A stretch of DNA of 64,000 nt, taken from positions 558,001 to 622,000 of the forward strand of contig NZ_CP065044.1 of assembly GCF_015689195.1 (NCBI RefSeq), in the 5' to 3' direction. Position numbers and translations under genes: made by a program. The first letter of the stretch is position 1. Each line of letters starts with the position of its first letter. Of the stretch, positions 8,874 to 18,533 are shown in pieces. A model generated the notes under the pieces. It was not told where the DNA came from. It saw nothing but the letters and a program-made list of their open reading frames with translations, and searched no databases. The stretch comes from Pectobacterium aroidearum (GTDB lineage Bacteria; Pseudomonadota; Gammaproteobacteria; Enterobacterales; Enterobacteriaceae).

Positions 8874-10520
8874 TTGTTAACACTGCTAAATCTCCTTTCT
8901 GCGATTGCGTTACTGGTGTGGGGTACCCACATTGTCCGCACCGGTATCATGCGGGTTTATGGCACCCAGCTACGGCGGGTTCTCAGCGATAGCGTTGAGA
9001 AAAAGCCGCTGGCTTTTATGGCTGGCATTGGCGTCACTGCGCTGGTGCAGAGCAGCAATGCAACCGCGTTGCTGACGACCTCTTTTGTCTCACAAGGGTT
9101 GGTGGCATTAACGCCTGCGCTGGTGATTATTCTCGGAGCGGATGTCGGTACGGCGCTGATGGTGCGCATCCTGACGTTCGATCTGTCCTGGCTTTCTCCG
9201 CTGCTGATTTTTCTTGGCGTAATATTTTTCCTCAGCCGTAAGCAGACGCGGGTTGGTCAGATTGGCCGTGTAGCGATTGGGCTCGGGCTGATTTTGCTGG
9301 CGCTGGAAATGATTGTCGTGGCAGCGGCCCCCATTACCCAAACGTCGGGCGTGAAGGTGCTGTTTTCCTCGTTGACGGGCGACGTCATGCTGGATGCGCT
9401 GGCTGGCGCGCTGTTCGCGGTGATTACCTATTCCAGTCTGGCGGCGGTGCTGCTGACGGCTACCTTGACGGCAAGCGGTGTGATTTCGCTGGAAGTGGCG
9501 ATGTGTCTGGTCATTGGTGCCAATCTGGGCAGCGGGTTACTGACGATGATGAGCACCTCGACGCAGAATGCGGAGGGGCGACGCGTGGCGCTCGGCAGCA
9601 TGCTGTTCAAGCTGATTGGGTGTCTGGCTGTGTTGCCGCTGGTTGAACCGCTGTCGCGCTGGCTGACGCGTATTCCGTTGGGTGCCGAAGAGCTGGTGAT
9701 CTACTTCCACCTGTTTTACAACCTGATTCGTTGCCTGCTGCTGATTCCGCTTACCGGCGTGGTGGCGCGCCTGTCCTGCGCGATGATTGCTGATTCACCG
9801 CAGGTCGATCTCCAGATGAAACCGCGCCATCTGGATACCAGTTCGCTGGACACGCCAGCGCTGGCATTGACCAACGCCGCACGGGAAACGCTGCGAATTG
9901 GCGATGTGCTGGAGCAGATGCTGCGCTTGTACCGCGAAGTGTTGCAGGGCGACCATATGCAGCGGCGGGAGATTCGCCGACTCGATGATGATGTCGATAT
10001 TCTTTATACCGCGATTAAGCTGTATCTGGCGCAGATTCAGAAAGACGGGCTGGATGAGCGAGATTCCCGGCGCTGGGCGGAAGTGATCGAAGTGGCGCTG
10101 AATCTGGAACAGGCGGGGGACATTATCGAACGCATGGCAGACGACATCGCGAACCATTCTTCTGGCGTGCGTATGGCGTTTTCTACACAGGGACTGGAAG
10201 AGCTGAACCAGTTACATGAACAACTGCTGGCGAATCTGCGTCTGGGGCTGTCGGTTTTCCTGTCGGAGGATATCACCAGCGCGAAGCGCCTGCGTCGTGC
10301 CAAACATCGCTTCCGTATTATGAACCGTCGTTATGCGCATGCTCACGTCGATCGCTTGCATCAGCACAACGTACAAAGTCTGGAAACCAGTTCGCTCCAT
10401 TTGAGCTTACTCGGGGACATGAACCGACTGAATTCCTTGTTCTGTGCGGTCGCGTATAACGTATTGATTGTGCCGCAGGACGGGGACGAAGAACGAGAAG
10501 AGTCACCGCTGACACTGTGA
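8874..10520 (+). CDS. yjbB: Na/Pi-cotransporter family protein with PhoU-like tail
   Basis: A 548-residue inner-membrane protein matching E. coli YjbB along its length. The N-terminal two thirds are a duplicated Na/Pi cotransporter domain with the QSSNAT motif near residue 62 and its partner GANLGSGLL near residue 215. The C-terminal third is a helical PhoU-like domain. YjbB is linked to phosphate export in E. coli. The start is TTG at 8874, supported by a GGAGG ribosome site at 8859-8863, ten bases upstream, and by alignment of MLTLLNLLSAIALLVWG with the YjbB N-terminus. Confidence 0.92.
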   Translation: MLTLLNLLSAIALLVWGTHIVRTGIMRVYGTQLRRVLSDSVEKKPLAFMAGIGVTALVQSSNATALLTTSFVSQGLVALTPALVIILGADVGTALMVRILTFDLSWLSPLLIFLGVIFFLSRKQTRVGQIGRVAIGLGLILLALEMIVVAAAPITQTSGVKVLFSSLTGDVMLDALAGALFAVITYSSLAAVLLTATLTASGVISLEVAMCLVIGANLGSGLLTMMSTSTQNAEGRRVALGSMLFKLIGCLAVLPLVEPLSRWLTRIPLGAEELVIYFHLFYNLIRCLLLIPLTGVVARLSCAMIADSPQVDLQMKPRHLDTSSLDTPALALTNAARETLRIGDVLEQMLRLYREVLQGDHMQRREIRRLDDDVDILYTAIKLYLAQIQKDGLDERDSRRWAEVIEVALNLEQAGDIIERMADDIANHSSGVRMAFSTQGLEELNQLHEQLLANLRLGLSVFLSEDITSAKRLRRAKHRFRIMNRRYAHAHVDRLHQHNVQSLETSSLHLSLLGDMNRLNSLFCAVAYNVLIVPQDGDEEREESPLTL

Positions 10521-10578
10521 TTCCCTTTGTGGGGTCTCACTGGATACAGCCGCCTATTTTTATGCTGACTGATAGATA

Positions 10579-10642
10579 GTTTCGTGCGCGATAATGCTGC
10601 CATTTTCATGCTACCTCGTAGCACGCGCCCGACACGGGGCGG
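10579..10642. repeat. Structured dispersed repeat, second copy, left part
   Basis: This segment matches the left end of the repeat at 1946-2190 (GTTTCGTGCG then GATA, and a CACGGGGCG stem arm at 10633-10641). It is cut off by the IS110 element. The matching stem arm CGCCCCGTG is on the other side, at 11882-11890. Confidence 0.75.
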
Positions 10643-10654
10643 CTTGTATCTTAT

Positions 10655-10835
10655 CCCATGTGGTGATTAGCTATCCCCACATGGGACAGAGAGAGTTTCA
10701 ACGGGCGGCAAAGATAAACCTTGTGATTGAGTTAAAACCCTCTGTTTCACCTTTCACGCCAACACTGACATTGAACGGTTACCAAGAGCATTGAATTGAC
10801 TCTGAATGTACAAGCGGAACGGGCGTGACGGTTTC
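10655..10835 (+). ncRNA. Predicted bridge RNA of the IS110 element
   Basis: The left non-coding region folds into three parts in the order known for IS621 bridge RNA. First is a 5' hairpin (10655-10663 with 10677-10685). Second is a target loop closed by 10690-10698 with 10735-10743 (8 of 9 pairs). Third is a donor loop closed by CACGCC 10755-10760 with GGCGTG 10822-10827. The donor loop holds ACGGTTAC (10775-10782), identical to the element's right end at 11862-11869, and TACAAG (10809-10814), the complement of CTTGTA at its left end. The target loop holds GGGCGGC (10703-10709), identical to the left flank, and GATTGAG (10725-10731), the complement of CTCAATC in the intact repeat at 2008-2014. 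Exact transcript ends are not known. Confidence 0.8.
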
Positions 10836-10854
10836 TGTGAAAGGGGAAATCATT

Positions 10855-11844
10855 ATGTATTACGTCGGTATTGATATCAGTAAACGTTTTATTGATGTGT
10901 GCTTATTGGTTGATGGCATTAAAGGTAAGCGTAAGACAAAAGTTTTACCCAATGGCACAAGCTCGACAGAATCTCTGGCGCAATGGTTAGCGTTGCAAAA
11001 GTGCGAGCCCGTTCAGGCTCATATCATAATAGAATCCACCGGTATTTATCACGAACACCTGGCCTATGGTCTCCATCAGGCTGGTATTCTGGTGTCCGTG
11101 ATAAATCCACATCGGATACGAGAATTCGCCAAAGGAATGGGGATATTGACCAAAACGGATAAGGTTGATGCTTATGTGCTTGCCTGTTACGGCTGCTTAA
11201 AACAACCGGATAGCTGGGCTCCCCCTTCGGAAGCAGTAAGGAAACTCAAGGCATTGCTACAGCACAGGGATAATCTGCTGAATGATAAACAACGCATAGA
11301 AAATCGTCTGAACACGCTAAAATCCACAAGACCTCCAGAAGAAATTTTGGGGTCATTGGAATCGATTGAGCAAAATTTAAAGGACGAACTGGCAAGGATT
11401 GAGCGTCTGATCGCGGAGCATATAGATAAGCATCCTAGGCTAAAAAATGACCTGACACTTCTGAAGTCGATTAGTGGTATTGGTGAACAAATCGGATGGA
11501 ACATGCTAGCAATAATCCGAAGCAATAACTTTAGGAGTGCAGAACAGGTGGCCTCATATCTGGGGGTTATCCCTGTTGAACGTCGCTCAGGCAGCTCGGT
11601 ACGTGGTCGGGCAAGGTTATCAAAAATAGGGCCACCAGGCATTCGGGCAAAACTCTATATGGGTGCCATAGCTGCCATCAGCCATAATCATCATGTAAAA
11701 GCGCAGTACGAACGGCTGTTGCTAAAAGGAAAGTCGAAGATGTTGGCAATAGGTGCGGCGATGAGGAAATTGGTTCATCTATGTTATGGCGTACTTCATA
11801 CTCAGCAACCCTATGATAAAAATTATGGGATAGTAACCCATTAA
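10855..11844 (+). CDS. IS110-family transposase (DEDD recombinase)
   Basis: A 329-residue recombinase. The N-terminal RuvC-like domain has the acidic residues in YVGIDIS (D), IIESTGIYHE (E) and TDKVDAY (D). A coiled-coil stretch lies around residues 150-200. The C-terminal Transposase_20 domain has SISGIGEQIG and YLGVIPVERRSGSS, including the serine region used in strand cleavage. The start is ATG 10855, with AAGGGGA a few bases upstream, rather than the in-frame GTG at 10825. The gene is full length, and with intact ends and guide loops the element could be active. Confidence 0.95.
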   Translation: MYYVGIDISKRFIDVCLLVDGIKGKRKTKVLPNGTSSTESLAQWLALQKCEPVQAHIIIESTGIYHEHLAYGLHQAGILVSVINPHRIREFAKGMGILTKTDKVDAYVLACYGCLKQPDSWAPPSEAVRKLKALLQHRDNLLNDKQRIENRLNTLKSTRPPEEILGSLESIEQNLKDELARIERLIAEHIDKHPRLKNDLTLLKSISGIGEQIGWNMLAIIRSNNFRSAEQVASYLGVIPVERRSGSSVRGRARLSKIGPPGIRAKLYMGAIAAISHNHHVKAQYERLLLKGKSKMLAIGAAMRKLVHLCYGVLHTQQPYDKNYGIVTH

Positions 11845-11849
11845 AATGC

Positions 11850-11868
11850 TTGACCGGCAACACGGTTA
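11850..11868 (+). promoter_or_regulatory. Outward -35 element at the IS110 right end (half of a split promoter)
   Basis: TTGACC (11850-11855) is a near-consensus -35 box pointing out of the element. If the element circularises through the CT core, it lies 17 bp from TATCTT (10647-10652) in the left end, forming a sigma-70 promoter aimed into the bridge RNA. In the integrated state the two halves are separated. Confidence 0.65.
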
Positions 11869-12051
11869 CTCAGACGCCGCTCGCCCCGTGACCCCAGGCT
11901 TTCGGCGGAAATTATGCCGCTGACGCGGTGCCTTCGTCGATATCGGGCTTAACGGACCGCTTGCGACACGTTCCCGACGTGGCGCAAGCTTTCGCCGCGT
12001 CCATGCGGCTCATCCTAAGCCTGCCATCTCCTCTGCATAATTTTTTACGCC
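11869..12051. repeat. Structured dispersed repeat, second copy, right part
   Basis: This continues the repeat interrupted at 10642. It matches 2008-2190, from CTCA and CGCCGCT through CCCAGGCTTTC to TAATTTTTTACGCC. The hairpin at 11959-11989 corresponds to 2098-2128 with the same 31-nt length and TCCCG loop but different paired bases. The hairpin at 11994-12009 corresponds to 2133-2148. Confidence 0.8.
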
Positions 12052-12115
12052 GAATAACGGCAAAATCCGCGTCTGCATAAAAATATGACGAAGAGACCGA
12101 CTATGCGTCGTGAAT

Positions 12116-13492
12116 TTACTCGAACAGGCTGCGGTGCAGCGTCTGAACTACTCGCTCGGCATCATCACCCGGTACCAGGAAGCACAGGTTGTTGCTGCTG
12201 GCACCGTAGCAGATCAGGCGAATACGGAAAGGTTCCAGTACGCCAAACACTTCTTTTCCGACGCCACAGGCTTGAGACAGTTTGTTGCCGATCAGCGCGA
12301 CCAGCGACAGATTCTCTTCAACCTCGACCCGGCACAGCGATGACAGTTCGGTCAGCAGGGCGCTGGACAGCAGGCTGTCGCCCGTTGAGGTGGAACCGGT
12401 GGTGTCGAGCGTTAGCGCTACGTTGACTTCTGACGTGGTGATCAGGTCAACGGAGATGTTGTGACGCGCCAGAATGCTGAACACTTCGGCCAGAAAACCG
12501 CGAGCGTGCAGCATGTTCAGGCTATACAGGGTGAGCAGCGTTTGTTTACGACGCAGCGCCAGCGCGCGGAACAGCGGTGGGTTTTCGGTTTTATTGCACA
12601 CCAGCGTACCGCCTGCGGCCGGATCTTTGCTGGAGCCGACGAACACCGGTATATCGCTACGCACAGCGGGCAGCAGCGTCGCGGGGTGCAGGACTTTCGC
12701 ACCAAATGTCGCCATTTCGGCGGCTTCTTCAAACATGATCTGGTCGATGCGTTTTGCCGTCGGCACCACGCGTGGGTCGGTCGTGTAGATGCCGGGAACA
12801 TCGGTCCAGATATCAATCCGGCTGACGTTGAGAGCTTCGCCCAGCAGCGCCGCAGTATAATCGCTACCGCCGCGACCCAGCGTAGTCGTGCGGCCTTTCG
12901 CTTCACTCCCGATGAAGCCCTGTGTGATCACCAGACCTTGCTCAAGACGCGGCTGCAGCTGGCTGCGCGTCAGTTCGCCCAGCACATCGCAGTCCGGTTG
13001 TGCACGGCCAAAGTTATCGTCGGTACGCATGATTTTGCGCACATCGAACCATTCTGCCACGACGTCACGCTGACGCAGGATTTCGACAAACAGCAGGGTA
13101 GACATCAATTCGCCATGGCTGACGAGCTCATCGGTCAGCGCGTTGGACGTCGCGAGCGCCGCGGCTTCAGACAGAGTAGTGACATTGTCCAGCATGCGGT
13201 CAATCTCATCACGAATGACGCTCTGATTGGTCAGTCTGTCGATGATGGCGTATTGGATCTGGCGGATCTTCGCCAGATTTTCAGCACGCGTTTCGGGCGC
13301 CTGACCCTCTGCGAGTGCGACCAGTAAATTGGTGATACCTGCCGATGCCGACAGCACCACAACGCGTACATTCGGATTAGATAACACCACATCGGCGCTG
13401 CGATTCATGGCGTCAAAGTCCGCCACGCTGGTGCCGCCAAATTTGGCAATAACGGTAGGGTTCGCGTTTGCGGATACTTCAGTTACAGACAT
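12116..13492 (-). CDS. lysC: Lysine-sensitive aspartokinase III
   Basis: LysC phosphorylates aspartate, the first step of the lysine, threonine, methionine and diaminopimelate pathway, in the cytoplasm. The 458-residue protein has the amino-acid kinase signature AKFGGTSVADF near the N-terminus, the kinase core (RGGSDYTAALL near residue 220), and two C-terminal ACT domains that bind lysine for feedback inhibition. Length and sequence match the monofunctional E. coli LysC. The upstream leader carries a lysine riboswitch, so the gene is controlled at both RNA and enzyme level. It is followed on its 3' side by the IS-interrupted repeat. Confidence 0.96.
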   Translation of the reverse strand: MSVTEVSANANPTVIAKFGGTSVADFDAMNRSADVVLSNPNVRVVVLSASAGITNLLVALAEGQAPETRAENLAKIRQIQYAIIDRLTNQSVIRDEIDRMLDNVTTLSEAAALATSNALTDELVSHGELMSTLLFVEILRQRDVVAEWFDVRKIMRTDDNFGRAQPDCDVLGELTRSQLQPRLEQGLVITQGFIGSEAKGRTTTLGRGGSDYTAALLGEALNVSRIDIWTDVPGIYTTDPRVVPTAKRIDQIMFEEAAEMATFGAKVLHPATLLPAVRSDIPVFVGSSKDPAAGGTLVCNKTENPPLFRALALRRKQTLLTLYSLNMLHARGFLAEVFSILARHNISVDLITTSEVNVALTLDTTGSTSTGDSLLSSALLTELSSLCRVEVEENLSLVALIGNKLSQACGVGKEVFGVLEPFRIRLICYGASSNNLCFLVPGDDAERVVQTLHRSLFE

Positions 13493-13610
13493 GTCAAAAA
13501 CCTCGTGTCAGGGGGTAGGCTGTTTTCAGTAAACAGCATTCCATTAATCAGCCTTGGCACAGGGGGAGAGCAGAAGTAGGGGGCAGGCGTAGAAAATCGC
13601 TACGATACAC

Positions 13611-13795
13611 CCAGAAGCGCTCCACCTTGCTGAACGTCCATCAGGACGAATCCGGTGACAACCCAGAGGATTCAGCCTCTGTAGTCGATAGGGTGAAAGC
13701 CGTATTTCACCGCATCTCGGCGTCGCTCCCCCTCGGATATCATCAGCGGATTACGGTTCCTCCGATACCTTACCTGGGCGACGCGCCTCTTCTGG
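13611..13795 (-). promoter_or_regulatory. Lysine riboswitch (L box) upstream of lysC
   Basis: Read on the minus strand, the leader begins with CCAGAAG and AGGCGCG and ends with GCGCTTCTGG, giving the P1 stem (CCAGAAG / CTTCTGG). Between them lie conserved L-box segments including GGAGG-ACCG, GATGATATCCGAGGGGGAG and CGCCGAG. The aptamer ends about 120 nt before the lysC start. A GCTGTTT / AAACAGC hairpin at 13519-13537, just before the ribosome site, could be part of the expression platform. Confidence 0.92.
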
Positions 13796-13952
13796 CTTGC
13801 ACACCGAGTGTGCAAGTACGGTGTTACAAATAACGGGTTATGCGGTTTCTGTCAATAAACAAAAGGACATGAATCGCTTTTAGCAAGAAAAGGGATCTCA
13901 ATCGGGATTTTAAGGGATACAATCGATTCAGTCACTTTGAACTCATGCTTAG

Positions 13953-15617
<1,665 letters not shown>

Positions 15618-15660
15618 TCGGGCCTGTGCCCTTTGGTTTTTCAATCGCAAGGAGGAAGAC

Positions 15661-16008
15661 ATGCAGGTTCGTATTTTGTTGGGACTAGCCGCGGCAGTGT
15701 TGCTGGCGGGATGCAGCAGTAGCAGTAGCCAACTCAGCGCCGCCGGGCAGGCCGTGACGTTCACGGATACCAAGCCAGGCAGCGAATGTCAGTTGTTGGG
15801 GCAGGCCAGCGGTAGCCAGTCTAACTGGCTGGCAGGCAACCATAGCGACGGAAGCTCTATGCGCGGTGCGGCAAACGATCTGCGTAATAAAGCGGCGGCG
15901 ATGGGGGGCAATACGGTCTATGGCGCAACCAGCCCGAGTGAGACCTTCTGGTCAAGCTTTGCGCCGCTGGACAGCAAGATGAACGGCAGCGTCTACAAAT
16001 GTCCTTAA
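15661..16008 (+). CDS. yjeI: YjeI-like lipoprotein (DUF4156)
   Basis: A 115-residue small lipoprotein. A signal peptide ends in the lipobox LLAGC with Cys at about residue 19, followed by a serine-rich linker and a DUF4156 domain (GSECQLLGQ, RNKAAAMGGNTV). Size, domain and position upstream of epmB/efp match E. coli yjeI, whose function is unknown. The GGAGGA ribosome site is strong. A terminator follows. Confidence 0.88.
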   Translation: MQVRILLGLAAAVLLAGCSSSSSQLSAAGQAVTFTDTKPGSECQLLGQASGSQSNWLAGNHSDGSSMRGAANDLRNKAAAMGGNTVYGATSPSETFWSSFAPLDSKMNGSVYKCP

Positions 16009-16023
16009 GCTAGAGAGAAACCC

Positions 16024-16058
16024 GGTGAGAGTGGGGAAACCTGCTCTCACCTTATAAT
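16024..16058. terminator. Terminator between yjeI and epmB (convergent)
   Basis: An 8-bp perfect stem (GGTGAGAG / CTCTCACC) with a 12-nt loop is followed by TTATAATTA. It lies between convergent genes and may serve both. Confidence 0.7.
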
Positions 16059-17113
16059 TACTCCACCGATCGCTCAGTGTCGTCCTGATGCTGCTTCATC
16101 CCTAAATCCAGCGGCGTTTTACTGGCTTCACCACCAATTTCTCGCGCCAGACGCGGCACCAGATAGCCGGATACCTTCTTCAACAGCGCTTTGACCAAGA
16201 TGCGCGCCTCGTTGTCATCCACCAGAAAATGCGCGGCACCCTGTACCTTATCCAGTACGTGCAGGTAATAAGGCAGAATGCCTGCGTCAAATAGTGCATT
16301 GCTGAGCTGGGCGAGCGTGTCCGCGCTGTCATTCACCCCGCGCAGCAGCACGCTTTGGTTGAGCAGCGTCACGCCTGCACGGCGTAAACGCGCCATACCT
16401 TGTGTTAAATCAGGATCAATTTCCTGCGGGTGGTTAATATGCGTCACCAGCAACACCTGAAGCGAACTGCGGGACAGACGATCGCATAGCGCGTCGGTAA
16501 TGCGGGCAGGGATCACCACCGGCAAGCGGCTGTGAATACGCAGACGTTTCAGATGTGGAATATGTTCCAGCTCGGTGATCAGCCAGTCCAGTTCGTGATC
16601 CTTGGCCATCAGCGGGTCGCCGCCGGAAAAAATGATTTCATCCAGTTCGGGATGCTGGCGGATATAATCCAGCGCCTGACGCCAGTTAGCCTTATTGCCT
16701 TGATTATCCTGATAGGGGAAATGGCGGCGGAAGCAGTAGCGGCAGTTCACCGCGCAGCCGCCTTTAACCAGCAGTAACGCACGGTTGTGATATTTGTGCA
16801 GTAGCCCCGGCACGACGCTGTGTTGCTCATCAAGCGGATCGTGGGTGAAGCCTGGCGTGGCAGTAAACTCCTCACGCGCGGTCAATACCTGTAGCAGCAA
16901 CGGATCGTCAGGATTGCCTTTTTGCATCCGTGCAGCGAAGGCGCGCGGTACTCGCAGAGCAAAAAGTCTGCGTGCATCATTGCCTTGCCGAAGTTTTGCG
17001 TGATCGCTCAGTGCCAAAAGTTGCAGTAATTCATCAGGATCGGTAATTACGTCTGCAAGTTGCTGCAACCAATCTTCTCTGGAAGGTATATTTAGGGTTA
17101 CAATGTGTGCCAT
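16058..17113 (-). CDS. epmB: EF-P--(R)-beta-lysine synthesis aminomutase
   Basis: EpmB (YjeK) is a radical-SAM lysine 2,3-aminomutase-like enzyme. It converts lysine to (R)-beta-lysine, which EpmA attaches to elongation factor P. The radical-SAM cluster motif CxxxCxxC is visible in GGCAVNCRYCFRRHFPY, and the SGGDPLM segment is typical of aminomutases. The 351-residue length agrees with the family, plus a few C-terminal residues. It is divergent from its substrate gene efp; epmA lies 6 kb downstream in this window, so the full modification route is present. Confidence 0.95.
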   Translation of the reverse strand: MAHIVTLNIPSREDWLQQLADVITDPDELLQLLALSDHAKLRQGNDARRLFALRVPRAFAARMQKGNPDDPLLLQVLTAREEFTATPGFTHDPLDEQHSVVPGLLHKYHNRALLLVKGGCAVNCRYCFRRHFPYQDNQGNKANWRQALDYIRQHPELDEIIFSGGDPLMAKDHELDWLITELEHIPHLKRLRIHSRLPVVIPARITDALCDRLSRSSLQVLLVTHINHPQEIDPDLTQGMARLRRAGVTLLNQSVLLRGVNDSADTLAQLSNALFDAGILPYYLHVLDKVQGAAHFLVDDNEARILVKALLKKVSGYLVPRLAREIGGEASKTPLDLGMKQHQDDTERSVE

Positions 17114-17155
17114 TTTTTTGGCTTCGTACCAGTATTAAAATTGTAGAGGGCCTTT

Positions 17156-17722
17156 ATGGCGACTTATTCTAGCAACGATTTCCGTTCCGGTCTTAAAATC
17201 ATGTTCGAAGGCGAGCCGTATGCCATCGAATCCAGTGAATTTGTGAAGCCGGGTAAAGGCCAGGCTTTTGCTCGTGTAAAAATGCGTCGCCTGTTGACAG
17301 GTTCTCGCGTTGAAAAAACCTTCAAATCTACCGATTCTGCAGAAGGCGCAGACGTTGTAGATACCAACATGAACTACCTGTATAACGACGGTGAGTTCTA
17401 CCACTTCATGCACCCTGAGACGTTTGAACAGCATCAGGTTGAAGAGAAGACCGTTGGTGATTCTGCAAAATGGCTGCAGGACAATGCTGAATGTATCGTT
17501 ACCCTGTGGGATGGCCGTGCTATCGCTGTTCAGCCGCCGAACTTTATCGAAGCTGAAATCACCGATACCGATCCTGGCCTGAAAGGCGATACCGCAGGAA
17601 CAGGCGGTAAGCCAGCTACGCTGAGCACTGGCGCGGTCGTTAAAGTGCCATTGTTCGTACAGATCGGCGAAGTGGTCAGAGTTGACACGCGTTCTGGTGA
17701 GTACGTTTCACGCGTTAAGTAA
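17156..17722 (+). CDS. efp: Elongation factor P
   Basis: EF-P relieves ribosome stalling at consecutive prolines. The 188-residue protein has the three-domain KOW/OB/OB layout. The lysine to be beta-lysylated lies in the loop VKPGKGQAF near residue 34, and the C-terminal signature YVSRVK is intact. Divergent from epmB and followed by an intrinsic terminator. Confidence 0.98.
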   Translation: MATYSSNDFRSGLKIMFEGEPYAIESSEFVKPGKGQAFARVKMRRLLTGSRVEKTFKSTDSAEGADVVDTNMNYLYNDGEFYHFMHPETFEQHQVEEKTVGDSAKWLQDNAECIVTLWDGRAIAVQPPNFIEAEITDTDPGLKGDTAGTGGKPATLSTGAVVKVPLFVQIGEVVRVDTRSGEYVSRVK

Positions 17723-17734
17723 TGTATCTGGAAA

Positions 17735-17764
17735 TGCCGCCTTCTATAAGGGCGGCTTTTTTAA
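17735..17764 (+). terminator. Intrinsic terminator after efp
   Basis: A GCCGCC / GGCGGC stem with an 8-9 nt loop is followed by a run of six T, about 13 bp after the efp stop. Confidence 0.9.
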
Positions 17765-17903
17765 TTCATTCTCTCCTCACGTAAGCCTCCCTCTGTTTTG
17801 CTCTTCATCCGAAAAAACCGCCACAAGCATTAAAATTGGCTACGCTTAAAAAGCAGTCCTTTCGTACCGTTGAAATCCTATTCTCATAAAGAAGGAACCG
17901 AGT

Positions 17904-18035
17904 ATGTTGAAGAAAGCTTGTGTTGCCATTTTCTCTCTGGTTATTCTCTCTGCGGTGGTGGGGTGCAATACCACTCGAGGTGTTGGGCAAGATGTGGAAG
18001 CGGGTGGTAAGGCTATTCAGCGCAGCGCCCAATAG
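17904..18035 (+). CDS. ecnB: Entericidin B-like small lipoprotein
   Basis: A 43-codon gene. It encodes a signal peptide with lipobox VVGC, Cys21 for lipidation, then a short polar tail (NTTRGVGQDV then AGGKAI). This matches entericidin EcnB in size, motif and position between efp and blc in the E. coli order. EcnB is described as a bacteriolytic, stationary-phase lipoprotein, with EcnA as its antidote; no ecnA is visible here. A GAAGGA ribosome site lies upstream. Confidence 0.88.
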   Translation: MLKKACVAIFSLVILSAVVGCNTTRGVGQDVEAGGKAIQRSAQ

Positions 18036-18138
18036 AAATAAGTCGTAATAACTTTTCCGAGTGGAAGAAAATGCCGTTTATGGTGTTTTCTTCCCCGCGG
18101 CGAGATAATGTGAAAGTGGATCACTCGGAGAAGTAATA

Positions 18139-18492
18139 ATGTCGCCTATTTTCATTACTGTCGGCATGCTGACATTGAGTAATATATTTATGACGTTCGC
18201 CTGGTACGGACATTTACGCTATTTCAGCGGTCGTACCTGGATCATTGCCGCGTTGGTCAGCTGGGGGATCGCATTATTTGAATACCTCTTGCAGGTGCCG
18301 GCAAATAGGATCGGTTATCAGGTTGCTTCTGCCGGTCAGTTGAAAATATTGCAGGAAGTGATCAGCCTTTCCGTATTTATCCCTTTCTCCATGATTATTT
18401 TAAAAGAGCCGTTCCGCACTGATTATATTTGGGCGGGGCTATGCCTGCTGGGCGCGGTTTTCTTTATGTTTCGCGATAAGATTATGGGATAA
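18139..18492 (+). CDS. Small DMT-like membrane protein (DUF486)
   Basis: A 117-residue protein with four predicted membrane helices, ending in the GLCLLGAVFFMFRDK segment typical of DUF486 proteins. These are four-helix members related to small multidrug/metabolite transporters; no substrate is established. It occupies the place where E. coli has sugE/gdx, but the sequence is not the guanidinium exporter. AGAAG lies before the ATG. Confidence 0.8.
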   Translation: MSPIFITVGMLTLSNIFMTFAWYGHLRYFSGRTWIIAALVSWGIALFEYLLQVPANRIGYQVASAGQLKILQEVISLSVFIPFSMIILKEPFRTDYIWAGLCLLGAVFFMFRDKIMG

Positions 18493-18533
18493 CGCGCCGT
18501 TCTATCCCCTGTGTTGCGACCAATACGATCGGG

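Larger units (their letters stand above)
10643..11868 (+). mobile_element. IS110-family insertion sequence with deduced ends
   Basis: The element is about 1226 bp. Its ends were set by comparing the interrupted repeat with the intact copy at 1946-2190. A CT dinucleotide occurs at both boundaries (10643-10644 and 11869-11870), as expected for the core of IS110-type recombination, and there are no terminal inverted repeats. A ~210-bp non-coding left region precedes the DEDD recombinase gene, and only ~25 bp follows it, which is the IS110 (not IS1111) layout. The insertion lies in the loop of the repeat's first hairpin. Confidence 0.85.
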
